Source: Cupriavidus sp. YR651 (GTDB taxonomy: Bacteria > Pseudomonadota > Gammaproteobacteria > Burkholderiales > Burkholderiaceae). From it: a stretch of DNA of 64,000 bases. The stretch covers positions 433,571 through 497,570 of the forward strand of contig NZ_FMYZ01000004.1 of assembly GCF_900101625.1 (NCBI RefSeq). The letters run 5' to 3'. Below the pieces are notes generated by a model. That model was not told the origin of the DNA. It did no database searches and worked only from the letters and a program-made list of their open reading frames with translations. Shown piece after piece: positions 17,685-26,469 of this stretch (position 1 is the first letter of the stretch; each line of letters opens with the position of its first letter). Both the position numbers and the translations under genes were made by a program.

Positions 17685-18827
17685 ATGAACGATCCGCAGA
17701 AATCACCGCCCACGATTGCCGAGGGTTGGCAGACGCCGCCCGATCGCACCAGCGTGACGGATGACGCGCGCGTGGACGACATTATTCCGCTGCCTCCGCC
17801 AGAACACCTGATCCGTTTCTTTCCCATCCGCGGCACGCCGGTCGAAACACTGGTCACCCAGACGCGCCAGCGCATCTCGCGCATCCTGCATGGCGAGGAT
17901 GACCGACTGCTTGTGATCATGGGGCCTTGCTCGATTCACGACCCGCAGGCGGCGCTCGAGTATGCACGGCGCTTGTTGGAGGAGCGCCATCGCTTCGCGG
18001 ATTCGCTGGAAATCGTGATGCGTGTGTACTTCGAGAAGCCTCGTACCACGGTAGGTTGGAAGGGACTCATCAACGATCCCTACCTGGACGAGAGCTATCG
18101 CATCGACGAAGGCTTGCGCATTGCGCGCAGCCTGCTGCTGGATATCAACCGCCTGGGATTGCCGGCGGCCGGTGAGTTCCTGGACGTGATCTCCCCGCAA
18201 TACATCGGCGACCTGATTTGCTGGGGCGCGATTGGTGCCCGCACGACCGAAAGCCAGGTACACCGGGAGCTGGCTTCCGGTATTTCGGCGCCGATTGGCT
18301 TCAAGAACGGCACCGACGGGAATATCAAGATTGCCATCGACGCTATCCAGGCCGCATCGCGTCCCCATCACTTCCTGGGGGTCCACAAGAACGGCCAGGT
18401 GGCGACGGTGCATACCAAGGGCAATCCGGATTGCCACGTCATCCTTCGCGGCGGCAAGGCTCCGAACTACGATGCGGAATCCGTGGCCGCCGCTTGCAGG
18501 GAACTGGCAGCAGCCGGACTGGGCCATTCGCTGATGGTGGATTGCAGCCATGCCAATAGTGCCAAGCAGCACCAGCGGCAGATCGATGTTGCGGGGGACG
18601 TGGCACAACAAGTCAGTAGCGGCAGCGAATCGATCTTCGGGGTGATGGTCGAGAGCCATCTGCTCCCCGGCGCGCAAAAATTTACCCCCGGCGAACACCG
18701 GCCATCCGCATTGACATACGGGCAGAGCATCACGGACGCCTGCATCGGGTGGGACGACTCGGTGGCAGTGCTGAACAAGCTGAGCGAGGCGGTCAGTGCA
18801 CGCCGCGAGCTGAACTCGAAGTCGTAG
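17685..18827 (+). CDS. aroG: 3-deoxy-7-phosphoheptulonate (DAHP) synthase, class I
   Basis: This 380-residue enzyme condenses phosphoenolpyruvate with erythrose 4-phosphate, the first step of the shikimate pathway. Type-I motifs are clear: LLVIMGPCSIHDPQAALEYA, the RVYFEKPRTTVGWKGLINDP phosphate loop, GARTTESQVHRELASG, and VDCSHANSAKQ with metal-binding residues. The long N-terminal arm that forms feedback-inhibition contacts is present. CCAGGAGTT lies eight bases before the ATG. It faces the tyrosine-catabolic genes across a strong bidirectional terminator. Which aromatic amino acid inhibits it cannot be read with confidence. Confidence 0.95.
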   Translation: MNDPQKSPPTIAEGWQTPPDRTSVTDDARVDDIIPLPPPEHLIRFFPIRGTPVETLVTQTRQRISRILHGEDDRLLVIMGPCSIHDPQAALEYARRLLEERHRFADSLEIVMRVYFEKPRTTVGWKGLINDPYLDESYRIDEGLRIARSLLLDINRLGLPAAGEFLDVISPQYIGDLICWGAIGARTTESQVHRELASGISAPIGFKNGTDGNIKIAIDAIQAASRPHHFLGVHKNGQVATVHTKGNPDCHVILRGGKAPNYDAESVAAACRELAAAGLGHSLMVDCSHANSAKQHQRQIDVAGDVAQQVSSGSESIFGVMVESHLLPGAQKFTPGEHRPSALTYGQSITDACIGWDDSVAVLNKLSEAVSARRELNSKS

Positions 18828-18852
18828 GCCGGACACCGGCGATGAACCAATA

Positions 18853-18878
18853 AGAAAGCCACCCGAGGGTGGCTTTCT
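18853..18878. terminator. Bidirectional rho-independent terminator between aroG and tyrB
   Basis: AGAAAGCCACC and GGTGGCTTTCT form an eleven-base-pair stem with a four-base loop. The A-rich left arm and T-rich right arm let it serve both converging genes. Confidence 0.85.
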
Positions 18879-18903
18879 TCATGGCAAAACGGTGAGCGAT
18901 GGC

Positions 18904-20100
18904 TTAGTGCTTGAGCACCTGACCGATCGCATTGGCCACTACGCCCACATTGCGTTCGTTCAGGCCGGCCACGCACATGCGGCCCGAGCGCAGGACGTAG
19001 ACGCCGTGTTCGGCCTTCAGGCGTTCCACCTGGTCGGCGGACAGCCCCGTGTACGTGAACATGCCGCGCTGCGTGATGTAGCGCGACAGGGCTTCCCCCT
19101 TCACGTGATCGCGCAGGTGGTCATGGATGGCCTGACGCATGCGGGCAATGCGCTGGCACATGGCGGCCAGTTCCTGCTCCCAGCTGGCGCGCAGCGACGG
19201 CGTGGTCAGCACGCGGGCCACCACACGGGCGCCATGCGTCGGCGGGTTGCTGTAGTTGGCGCGCACGGCGCCGGTCAGCTGGCCCAGCACGCGGCTGGCT
19301 TCGTCGGCGCTCTGGCAGACCACGCTCAGGCCGCCGCAGCGCTCGCCATACAGCGAGAAGTTCTTCGAGAACGAGTTGGCCACCAGGCAGGGCACGTTCT
19401 GGCGGGCCAGTTCGCGCACGGCAAAGGCGTCGTCGTCGAGGCCGGAACCGAAGCCCTGGTAAGCCATGTCGACGAACGGCAGGAGCTTGCGCTCCTTCAG
19501 TACGCCGATGACCTGGCGCCACTGGTCCTGGTTCAGGTCCACGCCCGTCGGGTTGTGGCAGCAGGCGTGCAGCAGCACGATGCCGCCTTGCGGAATGGCC
19601 TCGATCGCGGCCAGCATGGCGTCGAACTTCAGCCCGCCGGTGGCCGGATCGTAGTACGGATAGGTGTTGACCTTGAAGCCCGCGCGCTCGAAGACCACGC
19701 GGTGGTTCTCCCAGCTCGGATCGCTGATCCACATTTCCGCGGTGGGGAAATAGCGCTTCAGGAAATCGGCACCCACGCGCAGCGCGCCGGAGCCGCCCAG
19801 CGTCTGCACCGTGGCGACACGGCCTTCCGCGCGGGGGACGCAGTCATCGCCGAATACCAGGGCTTGCACGGCCTGGCGGTAGCCGGGAATACCCGCCATC
19901 GGCAGGTACGGGCGCGGACCCATGTCCGACAGCAACGCCGTCTCCGCCTCGGCCACGGCCTGCATGACGGGCAGGCGTCCCTCGTCGTCAAAATAGATGC
20001 CGATGCTCAGGTTGACCTTGTTGGTACGCGGGTCCTGCTGGAAGTCCTCGTTGAGCGAGAGGATCGGATCGCCCGGGAAGGCTTCGATGTGTTCGAACAT
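18904..20100 (-). CDS. tyrB: Aromatic amino acid aminotransferase (TyrB-like, class I)
   Basis: A 398-residue PLP enzyme that transaminates tyrosine, phenylalanine or aspartate with 2-oxoglutarate. The PLP lysine is K246 in the SFSKNFSLYGER motif; HACCHNPTGVD and the phosphate-binding TLGGSGALR segment are typical of the Ia subgroup (AspC/TyrB). Its neighbours are an aromatic amino acid permease and 4-hydroxyphenylpyruvate dioxygenase on the same strand, so it most likely feeds tyrosine into 4-hydroxyphenylpyruvate. Confidence 0.93.
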   Translation of the reverse strand: MFEHIEAFPGDPILSLNEDFQQDPRTNKVNLSIGIYFDDEGRLPVMQAVAEAETALLSDMGPRPYLPMAGIPGYRQAVQALVFGDDCVPRAEGRVATVQTLGGSGALRVGADFLKRYFPTAEMWISDPSWENHRVVFERAGFKVNTYPYYDPATGGLKFDAMLAAIEAIPQGGIVLLHACCHNPTGVDLNQDQWRQVIGVLKERKLLPFVDMAYQGFGSGLDDDAFAVRELARQNVPCLVANSFSKNFSLYGERCGGLSVVCQSADEASRVLGQLTGAVRANYSNPPTHGARVVARVLTTPSLRASWEQELAAMCQRIARMRQAIHDHLRDHVKGEALSRYITQRGMFTYTGLSADQVERLKAEHGVYVLRSGRMCVAGLNERNVGVVANAIGQVLKH

Positions 20101-20154
20101 GGGATGGAATCTGGCTGGTGGTTCAGGGGCGGCGGCCGTGGGCCGCCGCGCGTC

Positions 20155-21546
20155 TTACTGCGTCTGGACGCCGGTGGCGGGCAGGGCCGAACCGGCATTC
20201 TTCTGCCGGAGCCGATAGCTTACGCCAAGTACGGCCAGCCACACAGGGATCAGGTACACCGAGATCCGCAGGCCGGGCGTCAGGTACATCACGTACAGGA
20301 TGCCCGCCAGGAACGCCAGCGTCAGGTAGTTGGTCAGCGGGTAGCCCAGGCTCTGGAAGCGCGTGGTCTGGCCGGCGGCGCGCTTGTCGCGGCGGAACTT
20401 CAGGTGGATGAGGCTGATCATCGCCCAGTTGATGATGAGCGCCGACACCACCAGGCCCATCAGCAGTTCAAATGCTTCGCCAGGCATGAAGTAGTTGATC
20501 AGCACGCAGGCGCCGGTTGCCAGCGCGGACACGGCCAGCGCGGCCAGCGGAATGCCGCGGCGGTTCACCTTCATCAGCGCCTTGGGCGCATTGCCCTGTT
20601 GCGCCAGGCCCAGCAGCATGCGGCTGTTGCAATAGACGCCGCTGTTGTAGACCGACAGCGCCGCCGTCAGCACCACAATGTTCAGGACATGGGCCACGAG
20701 GTTGCTGTTCATCGCGTCGAAGATCAGCACGAAGGGGCTGCCGCCGGTGACGACCTTTTCCCACGGGTACAGCGACAGCAGCACGGCCAGCGCGCCGACA
20801 TAGAAAATCAGGATGCGGTAGATGACCTGGTTGGTCGCCTTCGGGATGCTCTTCTCGGGGTTGTCGGCTTCCGCCGCGGTAATGCCCACCAGTTCCAGTC
20901 CGCCGAACGAGAACATGATCACGGCCATTGCCATCACCAGGCCGCCGAAGCCGTTCGGGAAGAAGCCGCCGTGCTGCCACAGGTTGGCCACCGAGGCTTC
21001 CGGTCCGGCATGGCCCGAGACCAGCAGGTAGCCGCCAAAGCCGATCATGCCGACGATGGCCGCGACCTTGATGATCGAGAACCAGAATTCCATCTCGCCG
21101 AAGGACTTCACGCTGGCGAGGTTGATGGCGTTGATGATCAGGAAGAACGCCAGCGCGGAAATCCACGTCGGGATGCCCGGCCACCAGTACTGGACATAGA
21201 TGCCCACTGCCGAAAGCTCGGCCATGCTCACCAGGATATAAAGCACCCAGTAGTTCCAGCCGGACATGAAGCCGGCGAAATGGCCGCAATACTTGTTGGC
21301 GAAGTAGCTGAAGGACCCGGCGACGGGTTCATCCACCACCATCTCGCCCAGCTGGCGCATGATGAAGAAGGCGACGATGCCCGCCACGGCGTAGCCGAGC
21401 AGGACCGAGGGGCCGGCCATCTTGATGGTCTGGGCGATGCCCAGGAACAGGCCGGTGCCGATGGCGCCACCAAGCGCAATCAGCTGGATGTGACGATTCT
21501 TTAGGCCGCGCTGAAGCGTGCCGTCTGTCTCTTGTACAGCGTGCAT
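20155..21546 (-). CDS. aroP: Aromatic amino acid permease, APC family (AroP/PheP-like)
   Basis: This 463-residue inner-membrane symporter has about twelve transmembrane segments and begins with the amino-acid-transporter signature GLKNRHIQLIALGGAIGTGLFLG. The FGGLELVGITAAEADNP segment in helix six matches AroP, PheP and LysP-type carriers. The ATG at 21546 is chosen over one seven codons upstream because GAGGA lies between the two. The gene sits between tyrB and hppD, consistent with uptake of tyrosine or phenylalanine. Confidence 0.92.
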   Translation of the reverse strand: MHAVQETDGTLQRGLKNRHIQLIALGGAIGTGLFLGIAQTIKMAGPSVLLGYAVAGIVAFFIMRQLGEMVVDEPVAGSFSYFANKYCGHFAGFMSGWNYWVLYILVSMAELSAVGIYVQYWWPGIPTWISALAFFLIINAINLASVKSFGEMEFWFSIIKVAAIVGMIGFGGYLLVSGHAGPEASVANLWQHGGFFPNGFGGLVMAMAVIMFSFGGLELVGITAAEADNPEKSIPKATNQVIYRILIFYVGALAVLLSLYPWEKVVTGGSPFVLIFDAMNSNLVAHVLNIVVLTAALSVYNSGVYCNSRMLLGLAQQGNAPKALMKVNRRGIPLAALAVSALATGACVLINYFMPGEAFELLMGLVVSALIINWAMISLIHLKFRRDKRAAGQTTRFQSLGYPLTNYLTLAFLAGILYVMYLTPGLRISVYLIPVWLAVLGVSYRLRQKNAGSALPATGVQTQ

Positions 21547-21609
21547 GGAGTTGTGTCCTCTACCCATTCTTGTGGAATGTCGGGCGCGTCTCTTTGGGTG
21601 GACGCTTTG

Positions 21610-21640
21610 AAAAGACCGCCGGCGCGGGTGGCGCCGGCGG
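21610..21640 (-). terminator. Rho-independent terminator after hppD
   Basis: On the minus strand CCGCCGGCGC and GCGCCGGCGG pair over ten bases with a five-base loop, followed by TCTTTTC. It ends the hppD transcript, so aroP and tyrB probably have their own promoter. Confidence 0.7.
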
Positions 21641-21705
21641 CGGGGAAGGTGCCGGCGCCCCGGGAGGACGCCGGCCCAGGTAAAACTTGGGTCCGGAGGG
21701 GGCGC

Positions 21706-22779
21706 TCAGACCTTCAGGGTGCCGCGCTCGATCTGGTCACGCTCGAGCGATTCGAACAGCGCCTTGAAGTTGCCTTCGCCAAAGCCGTCGTCGCCACCGC
21801 GCTGGATGTATTCGAAGAAGACCGGGCCCAGGGCGGCCTTCGAGAAGATCTGCAGCAGCAGGCGGGGCTTGCCGCCTTCGGTGGTGCCATCGAGCAGGAT
21901 GCCGCGCGCCTTGAGCTGGTCCACCGGCTGGCCGTGGCCCGGCAGGCGGTTTTCCAGCGCCTGGTAGTAGTAATCGTTCGGCGCGGTCATCAGCTCCACG
22001 CCCGCCATCTGCAGCTTGTCGATGACTTCGATCAGGTTGTCCGTCAGGAAGGCGATGTGCTGGATGCCCTCGCCGTTGAACGCCATCAGGAATTCCTCGA
22101 TCTGGCCGCTGCCCTTGGAGGATTCCTCGTTCAGCGGAATGCGGATCTTGCCGTCGGGCGCGGTCATCGCCTTCGAGGTCAGGCCGGTGTACTCGCCCTG
22201 GATGTCGAAGTAGCGGATTTCGCGGAAGTTGAACAGGCGTTCATAGAAGTTGGCCCAGTACGCCATGCGGCCACGGTAGACGTTGTGCGTCAGGTGGTCG
22301 ACCAGCTTCAGGCCGTGGCCCACGGGGTGACGGTCCACGCCTTCGAGGTATTCGAAGTCGATGTCATAGATCGACTTGCCTTCCTCGAAGCGGTCGATCA
22401 GGTACAGCGGCGCGCCGCCAATGCCCTTGATGGCGGGCAGGCGCAGCTCCATCGGACCGGTGGCGATCTCCACCGGCTGCGCGCCCAGCATCAGTGCGCG
22501 GGCATACGCCTTGTGCGAATCCTTGACGCGAAACGCCATGCCGCAGGCGCTGGGGCCGTGTTCGGCGGCGAAATAGGCGGCTTCGCTGCTCGGTTCGTTG
22601 TTGATGATGAAGTTGATCTCGCCCTGGCGGTACAGCAGCACATCCTTGGAGCGGTGGCGGGCCACCAGCGAGAAGCCCATTCTCTCGAACAGGGGTTCCA
22701 GGACGTTGGGCGTGGGGGACGCGAATTCAACGAACTCGAAGCCCATCAGTTGCATCGGGTTTTCAAAGAGGTCGGCCAT
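21706..22779 (-). CDS. hppD: 4-Hydroxyphenylpyruvate dioxygenase
   Basis: A 357-residue non-heme iron enzyme that converts 4-hydroxyphenylpyruvate to homogentisate. It has two vicinal-oxygen-chelate domains. The facial triad is visible as H in [14 protein letters not shown] in [12 protein letters not shown], and E in [21 protein letters not shown], which also contains the family C-terminal signature. The frame extends upstream to 22902, but the ATG at 22779 matches the family start ([21 protein letters not shown]). Homogentisate dioxygenase is not in the window. It is divergent from an Lrp-type regulator. Confidence 0.96.
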   Translation of the reverse strand: MADLFENPMQLMGFEFVEFASPTPNVLEPLFERMGFSLVARHRSKDVLLYRQGEINFIINNEPSSEAAYFAAEHGPSACGMAFRVKDSHKAYARALMLGAQPVEIATGPMELRLPAIKGIGGAPLYLIDRFEEGKSIYDIDFEYLEGVDRHPVGHGLKLVDHLTHNVYRGRMAYWANFYERLFNFREIRYFDIQGEYTGLTSKAMTAPDGKIRIPLNEESSKGSGQIEEFLMAFNGEGIQHIAFLTDNLIEVIDKLQMAGVELMTAPNDYYYQALENRLPGHGQPVDQLKARGILLDGTTEGGKPRLLLQIFSKAALGPVFFEYIQRGGDDGFGEGNFKALFESLERDQIERGTLKV

Positions 22780-23008
22780 GGTGTGCTCTGCAGGGAAGTG
22801 GGGGCTAGGGGAAATAATATTTCGGGCAACCGGCTCGAAGAGATCGATGCGCGGCTTCCGCCGGCGGCGAGGAATGAGGGGCTCGGAGGGGGCTCTGAGC
22901 ACTTCGGGGCGGTTCCATCGCTGCCTGAACTGGGATTGAGTGTATATGTCGCCCAGCTAAATAGGATTTCGTTAGGCACGCAGGGAAACCCTGAAATATG
23001 AGATAAAA

Positions 23009-23036
23009 TTTCGCGAAACTACGTTTCCAGGAAACG
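23009..23036. promoter_or_regulatory. Double palindrome at the Lrp-type gene start
   Basis: A 10-base palindrome TTTCGCGAAA (23009-23018) is followed by a 15-base one with arms CGTTTCC and GGAAACG (23022-23036). The second overlaps the ribosome site AGGAAACG of the downstream gene, so a bound protein would block both transcription and initiation. It lies in the region divergent to hppD and is a likely operator of the Lrp-type regulator. Confidence 0.6.
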
Positions 23037-23039
23037 CAA

Positions 23040-23513
23040 ATGCAAAATCCTGAGCTGGATCGCACGGACCGCCGCTTGCTGGGGGTCCTGCAGGAACATG
23101 GCCGGGCCTCCAATCTGGAGCTGGCGGAGGCGATCAGCCTGTCGCCCGCGCAGACATTGCGGCGCCACCGCCGCCTGGAGGAGAGCGGCATCATCAAGCG
23201 CTACGAGGCGCGCTTGGACAGCACGGCACTTGGGTTTGGCGTGACGGCCTTTATCCATGTGACGATGGAGCGCGGGCACATTCGCGACCTGTCCAAGTTC
23301 AAGGGGCTCGTGGCGGAGCTGGCGCAGATCCAGGAGTGCTTTTCCGTGACCGGCGACATCGACTATGTGCTCAAGGTCGTGGCGAAGGATCTGAAGTCGC
23401 TGTCCGACTTCCTGCTGGATACGCTGATGCGCATCCCGGGCGTGAGCGGGGTGAAGTCCAGCGTGTGCCTGGACGAGATCAAGTGCACCAGCGCGATGCC
23501 GCTGGAGCTGTGA
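23040..23513 (+). CDS. Lrp/AsnC-family transcriptional regulator
   Basis: A 157-residue regulator with an N-terminal helix-turn-helix (LDRTDRRLLGVLQEHGRASNLELAEAISLSPAQTLRRHRRLEESGII) and a C-terminal RAM domain (VTGDIDYVLKVVAKDLKSLSDFLLDTLMRIPGV) that binds amino acids and forms dimers and octamers. Its divergent placement beside hppD, aroP and tyrB suggests that it responds to tyrosine or phenylalanine. The ATG at 23040 follows directly on a palindromic ribosome site. Confidence 0.92.
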   Translation: MQNPELDRTDRRLLGVLQEHGRASNLELAEAISLSPAQTLRRHRRLEESGIIKRYEARLDSTALGFGVTAFIHVTMERGHIRDLSKFKGLVAELAQIQECFSVTGDIDYVLKVVAKDLKSLSDFLLDTLMRIPGVSGVKSSVCLDEIKCTSAMPLEL

Positions 23514-23570
23514 GCGCCGGCGGCATCACGGCTACGAACGGATGTCGAACGCCGCCACTCACGCCAACGC

Positions 23571-24998
23571 TCAAGCCACCAGCACGCCCAGCGTGGCCTT
23601 GGGCTCCAGGTAGGCCTCCAGCCCGTGCACGCCGTATTCCCGGCCGATGCCCGATTGCTTGAAGCCGCCAAACGGCGCCGCCGGTTCATGCGCGAGCGTA
23701 TTCACCAGCACGCGGCCGGCCTCGATGCGTGCCGCCACACGGCGCGCGCGCGCGAGATCGGTGCCGGCGACATAGCCCTGCAGCCCATACGTCGTGTCGT
23801 TGGCGATCGCCATGGCGTCTTCGTCGTCGCGGTACGCGATGATCGACAGCACCGGGCCGAAGATTTCCTCGCGCGCAATCGTCATGTCGTTGCGGACGCT
23901 GGTGAACACGGTCGGCCGCACAAACCAGCCAGCCTTCATGCCATCCGGGCGGCCCTCGCCGCCAGTCAATAGCGTCGCCCCTTCCCGAATGCCCGTGCCG
24001 ATATAGCGCTGCACGCGCTCCCACTGCTTCTGGCTGACCATCGGGCCGATGACCGTCGTCGGATCGCTGGGATCGCCAGAGCGGAACTGGCCGATGGCAT
24101 CTCGCACATGGGCCTCGAACTCGGCCAGCCGGCTCGCCGGCACCAGGATGCGCGTGCCTGCAACGCACGCCTGCCCGCTGTTCATGAATCCCGCGTTCAG
24201 TGCCAGCGGCACGGCCTGTGCAAAGTTCGCGTCGTCGAGGACGACGAATGGCGACTTGCCGCCCAGTTCCAGCGTCACGCGCTTGAGCGTCTCGGCCCCG
24301 GCGCGAACGATGCCCTTGCCGACAGCCGTCGATCCCGTGAACGAGATCTTGGCCACATCGGGGTGCGCGACGATCTCGGCGCCGACCACATCGCCGCGGC
24401 CCGTGACGATATTGAACACGCCCGGCGGCAAGCCGGCCTGATGCAGCGCCTCGGTCACGATGCGCGTCTGGATCGCGCTCATCTCGCTGGGCTTGATGAC
24501 CGCCGTGCATCCCGCCGCGATGGCCATGGCGAGCTTGCCGCAAATAAAGCCGGCATTGCTGTTCCACGGCGTGATCAGTCCAGCCACGCCCATCGGCTGC
24601 ATCGTGACTTCGGCCGTGCCGGCGCGGTGCGTGAAATCGTAGTCGCGCAGCACATTGGCGGCGTCCAGCAGCACGCTGGACGCATGCTGGGTCATCCATT
24701 GCGCACGGCTGACCGGCGCGCCGTATTCCTCGATCACGGCTGCCAGCAGATCCTGCTCCCGTGCGCGCACTGCCTCGTGCATGCGATGCAGCCACGCGAT
24801 GCGATCGGCTTTCGTCGTGCGCGCCATGACCGGAAGCGCCTGTTTCGCGGCGGCGATGGCGCGGCGCGTGTCGAGCGCATCGGCCAGGCGCACGCGTCCG
24901 ATGACCTGTTCGGTGGCGGGATTGAAAAGGTCAAACCATTCCTCGCCGTGCGGGGTGACGAAGGCGCCGTCGATATAGATCTGTTCGATGTGCTGCAT
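23571..24998 (-). CDS. NAD(P)-dependent aldehyde dehydrogenase
   Basis: This 475-residue enzyme oxidises an aldehyde to its acid. The cofactor loop is FTGSTAVGKGI, the general-base glutamate lies in LELGGKSPFVV and the catalytic cysteine in GFMNSGQACVAGTRI. The FxPF-like EEIFGPVLSII motif is present. The start at 24998 has GGAG eight bases upstream; the frame continues thirteen codons further but with no signal. It is divergent from a LysR gene with an operator-like repeat. The substrate is unknown. Confidence 0.92.
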   Translation of the reverse strand: MQHIEQIYIDGAFVTPHGEEWFDLFNPATEQVIGRVRLADALDTRRAIAAAKQALPVMARTTKADRIAWLHRMHEAVRAREQDLLAAVIEEYGAPVSRAQWMTQHASSVLLDAANVLRDYDFTHRAGTAEVTMQPMGVAGLITPWNSNAGFICGKLAMAIAAGCTAVIKPSEMSAIQTRIVTEALHQAGLPPGVFNIVTGRGDVVGAEIVAHPDVAKISFTGSTAVGKGIVRAGAETLKRVTLELGGKSPFVVLDDANFAQAVPLALNAGFMNSGQACVAGTRILVPASRLAEFEAHVRDAIGQFRSGDPSDPTTVIGPMVSQKQWERVQRYIGTGIREGATLLTGGEGRPDGMKAGWFVRPTVFTSVRNDMTIAREEIFGPVLSIIAYRDDEDAMAIANDTTYGLQGYVAGTDLARARRVAARIEAGRVLVNTLAHEPAAPFGGFKQSGIGREYGVHGLEAYLEPKATLGVLVA

Positions 24999-25020
24999 GA
25001 GGACTCCGGTGCATGGAAAA

Positions 25021-25037
25021 CGTATCTGCAGCATACG
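25021..25037. promoter_or_regulatory. Candidate LysR box upstream of aldehyde dehydrogenase
   Basis: CGTAT-N7-ATACG is a perfect inverted repeat containing T-N11-A (T at 25023, A at 25035). It lies 22 bases upstream of the dehydrogenase start and about 60 bases before the divergent LysR gene. Confidence 0.6.
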
Positions 25038-25098
25038 AATGCGCCATTGGCCCGTCTAGCCATACAATTTCGGATGAATCGTTGAATGGATCGGGATA

Positions 25099-26019
25099 AT
25101 GCAGACTTCCGGACTGAATGAACTGGAGGCCGTGCTGGCGGTGGCGCGGCATCGGAGCTTTCGCGCCGCGGCAACGGAGCTGGGCATGTCGACGTCGGCG
25201 CTTTCCCACGCGATTGCCGCGCTGGAAGGGCGCGTCGGCGTGCGGCTGTTCAACCGCACCACGCGCAGCGTGTCGCTGTCGGAGGCCGGCGCGCAGTTTG
25301 TGGAAAGCATTGCGCCCGCGCTGATCGCCATTCGCGATGCCATGACGCAGGCCGGCAGCTTCGGCACCACCCCGGCGGGGACGTTGCGGATCAATACCTC
25401 GGTCGGCGCCGCGCGCCAGACCATGGCTCTCTTCATGGACTACCTGCGCCGCTATCCGGAGATGAAGCTGGATATCGTCACCGAAGGCCGCCTTATCGAC
25501 ATCGTCGTGGAAGGGTTCGATGCGGGGATCCGGCTGGCGGAAGCCGTGCCACAGGAAATGATCGCCGTGCCGATCGGTGGCGGCCAGCGGCTGATCGTGG
25601 TCGGCAGCCCGGACTACCTGGCCGCGCATCCAGCGCCCCGCACGCCGGCGGACCTGATGCAGCATCGTTGCATCCGCACGCGGATGCCTAGCGGCGCGCT
25701 GTATCGCTGGGAGTTCTCGCGCCACAACGCGTCGATGGAGGTAGATGTGCCCGGCTCGCTGACGCTGGATGACGCCACGCTGATCCACGACGCCGCGCGC
25801 GCCGGCATGGGGCTTGCGCTACTGAGTGTGTGGAACGTGGCCGCCGATCTGGCCGCCGGCACGCTGGTCGAAGTCCTGGCGGACTGGACGCCGCCGTTCG
25901 GACCGCTGTGTCTTTACTATCCCGGCCGGCGGCACATACCGGCCGGATTGCGCGCGCTGATCGACATGATCCGGGCGCGTGGCGATGGCCCTGCGAGCTT
26001 GACGGCAGGCACCGCCTAG
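25099..26019 (+). CDS. LysR-family transcriptional regulator
   Basis: A 306-residue regulator with a standard N-terminal winged helix (SFRAAATELGMSTSALSHAIAALEGRVGVRLFNRTTRSVSLSEAG) and effector domain; the GTLRINTSVGAARQ linker and FDAGIRL segment are typical of the DsdC/AaeR-like branch. It is divergent from the aldehyde dehydrogenase gene, its likely target. Its stop codon overlaps that of the converging thioredoxin gene within a shared CTAG. Confidence 0.92.
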   Translation: MQTSGLNELEAVLAVARHRSFRAAATELGMSTSALSHAIAALEGRVGVRLFNRTTRSVSLSEAGAQFVESIAPALIAIRDAMTQAGSFGTTPAGTLRINTSVGAARQTMALFMDYLRRYPEMKLDIVTEGRLIDIVVEGFDAGIRLAEAVPQEMIAVPIGGGQRLIVVGSPDYLAAHPAPRTPADLMQHRCIRTRMPSGALYRWEFSRHNASMEVDVPGSLTLDDATLIHDAARAGMGLALLSVWNVAADLAAGTLVEVLADWTPPFGPLCLYYPGRRHIPAGLRALIDMIRARGDGPASLTAGTA

Positions 26020-26360
26020 GACGTGGTGGCGGCCTGGCCGTCGATCTGGGCCATGGCGCTGGCAATCGCCTGCGCGTCATCCGGGCGGACCAGCCGCGCC
26101 ACCTCCTGTCCGTCACGCAGGAAAATCAGCGTGGGCCACAGCTTGATGCGAAAGGAACGCCCGAGCGGGCGACCGCTGCCGTCTTCCACCTTGATATGGC
26201 GGATGGACGGATGGTGGCCGAAGGCGGTTTCGATCAAGGGCTGCGCGCGCATGCAGAAGCCGCACCACGGCGCGCCAAATTCCAGCAGCGTGGCGCCGGG
26301 CATGGCGTCGATGTCGGCACGCGTCGGCTCGGTGGTGGCGAAATCTTTGGTCATGCTCAT
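26016..26360 (-). CDS. Thioredoxin-family protein with WCGFC active site
   Basis: A 114-residue cytosolic thioredoxin fold. The active site reads APWCGFC (C33 and C36), with Phe in place of the usual Pro, and the cis-proline is in KLWPTLIFLRDG. The altered dipeptide should change the redox potential compared with thioredoxin 1. AGGAGA lies seven bases before the ATG at 26360; an alternative ATG follows two codons later. The nuclease-helicase gene lies upstream on the opposite side of a 109-base gap. Partner proteins are not evident. Confidence 0.88.
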   Translation of the reverse strand: MSMTKDFATTEPTRADIDAMPGATLLEFGAPWCGFCMRAQPLIETAFGHHPSIRHIKVEDGSGRPLGRSFRIKLWPTLIFLRDGQEVARLVRPDDAQAIASAMAQIDGQAATTS

Positions 26361-26469
26361 CGATGATTCTCCTTTTGGGGCGCGGATCTGGATACGTTGC
26401 GGGCAAGCGAAAAACACGCCACCGCATCGGGTCGCGACGATTGCGCCATTCTGCCAGTGACAGCCGTTT

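Noticed and set aside
18892..21504. An 870-codon open frame on the plus strand
   Set aside because: It is antisense to tyrB and aroP, has His/Gln/Arg-rich sequence without motifs, and crosses the end of both real genes.
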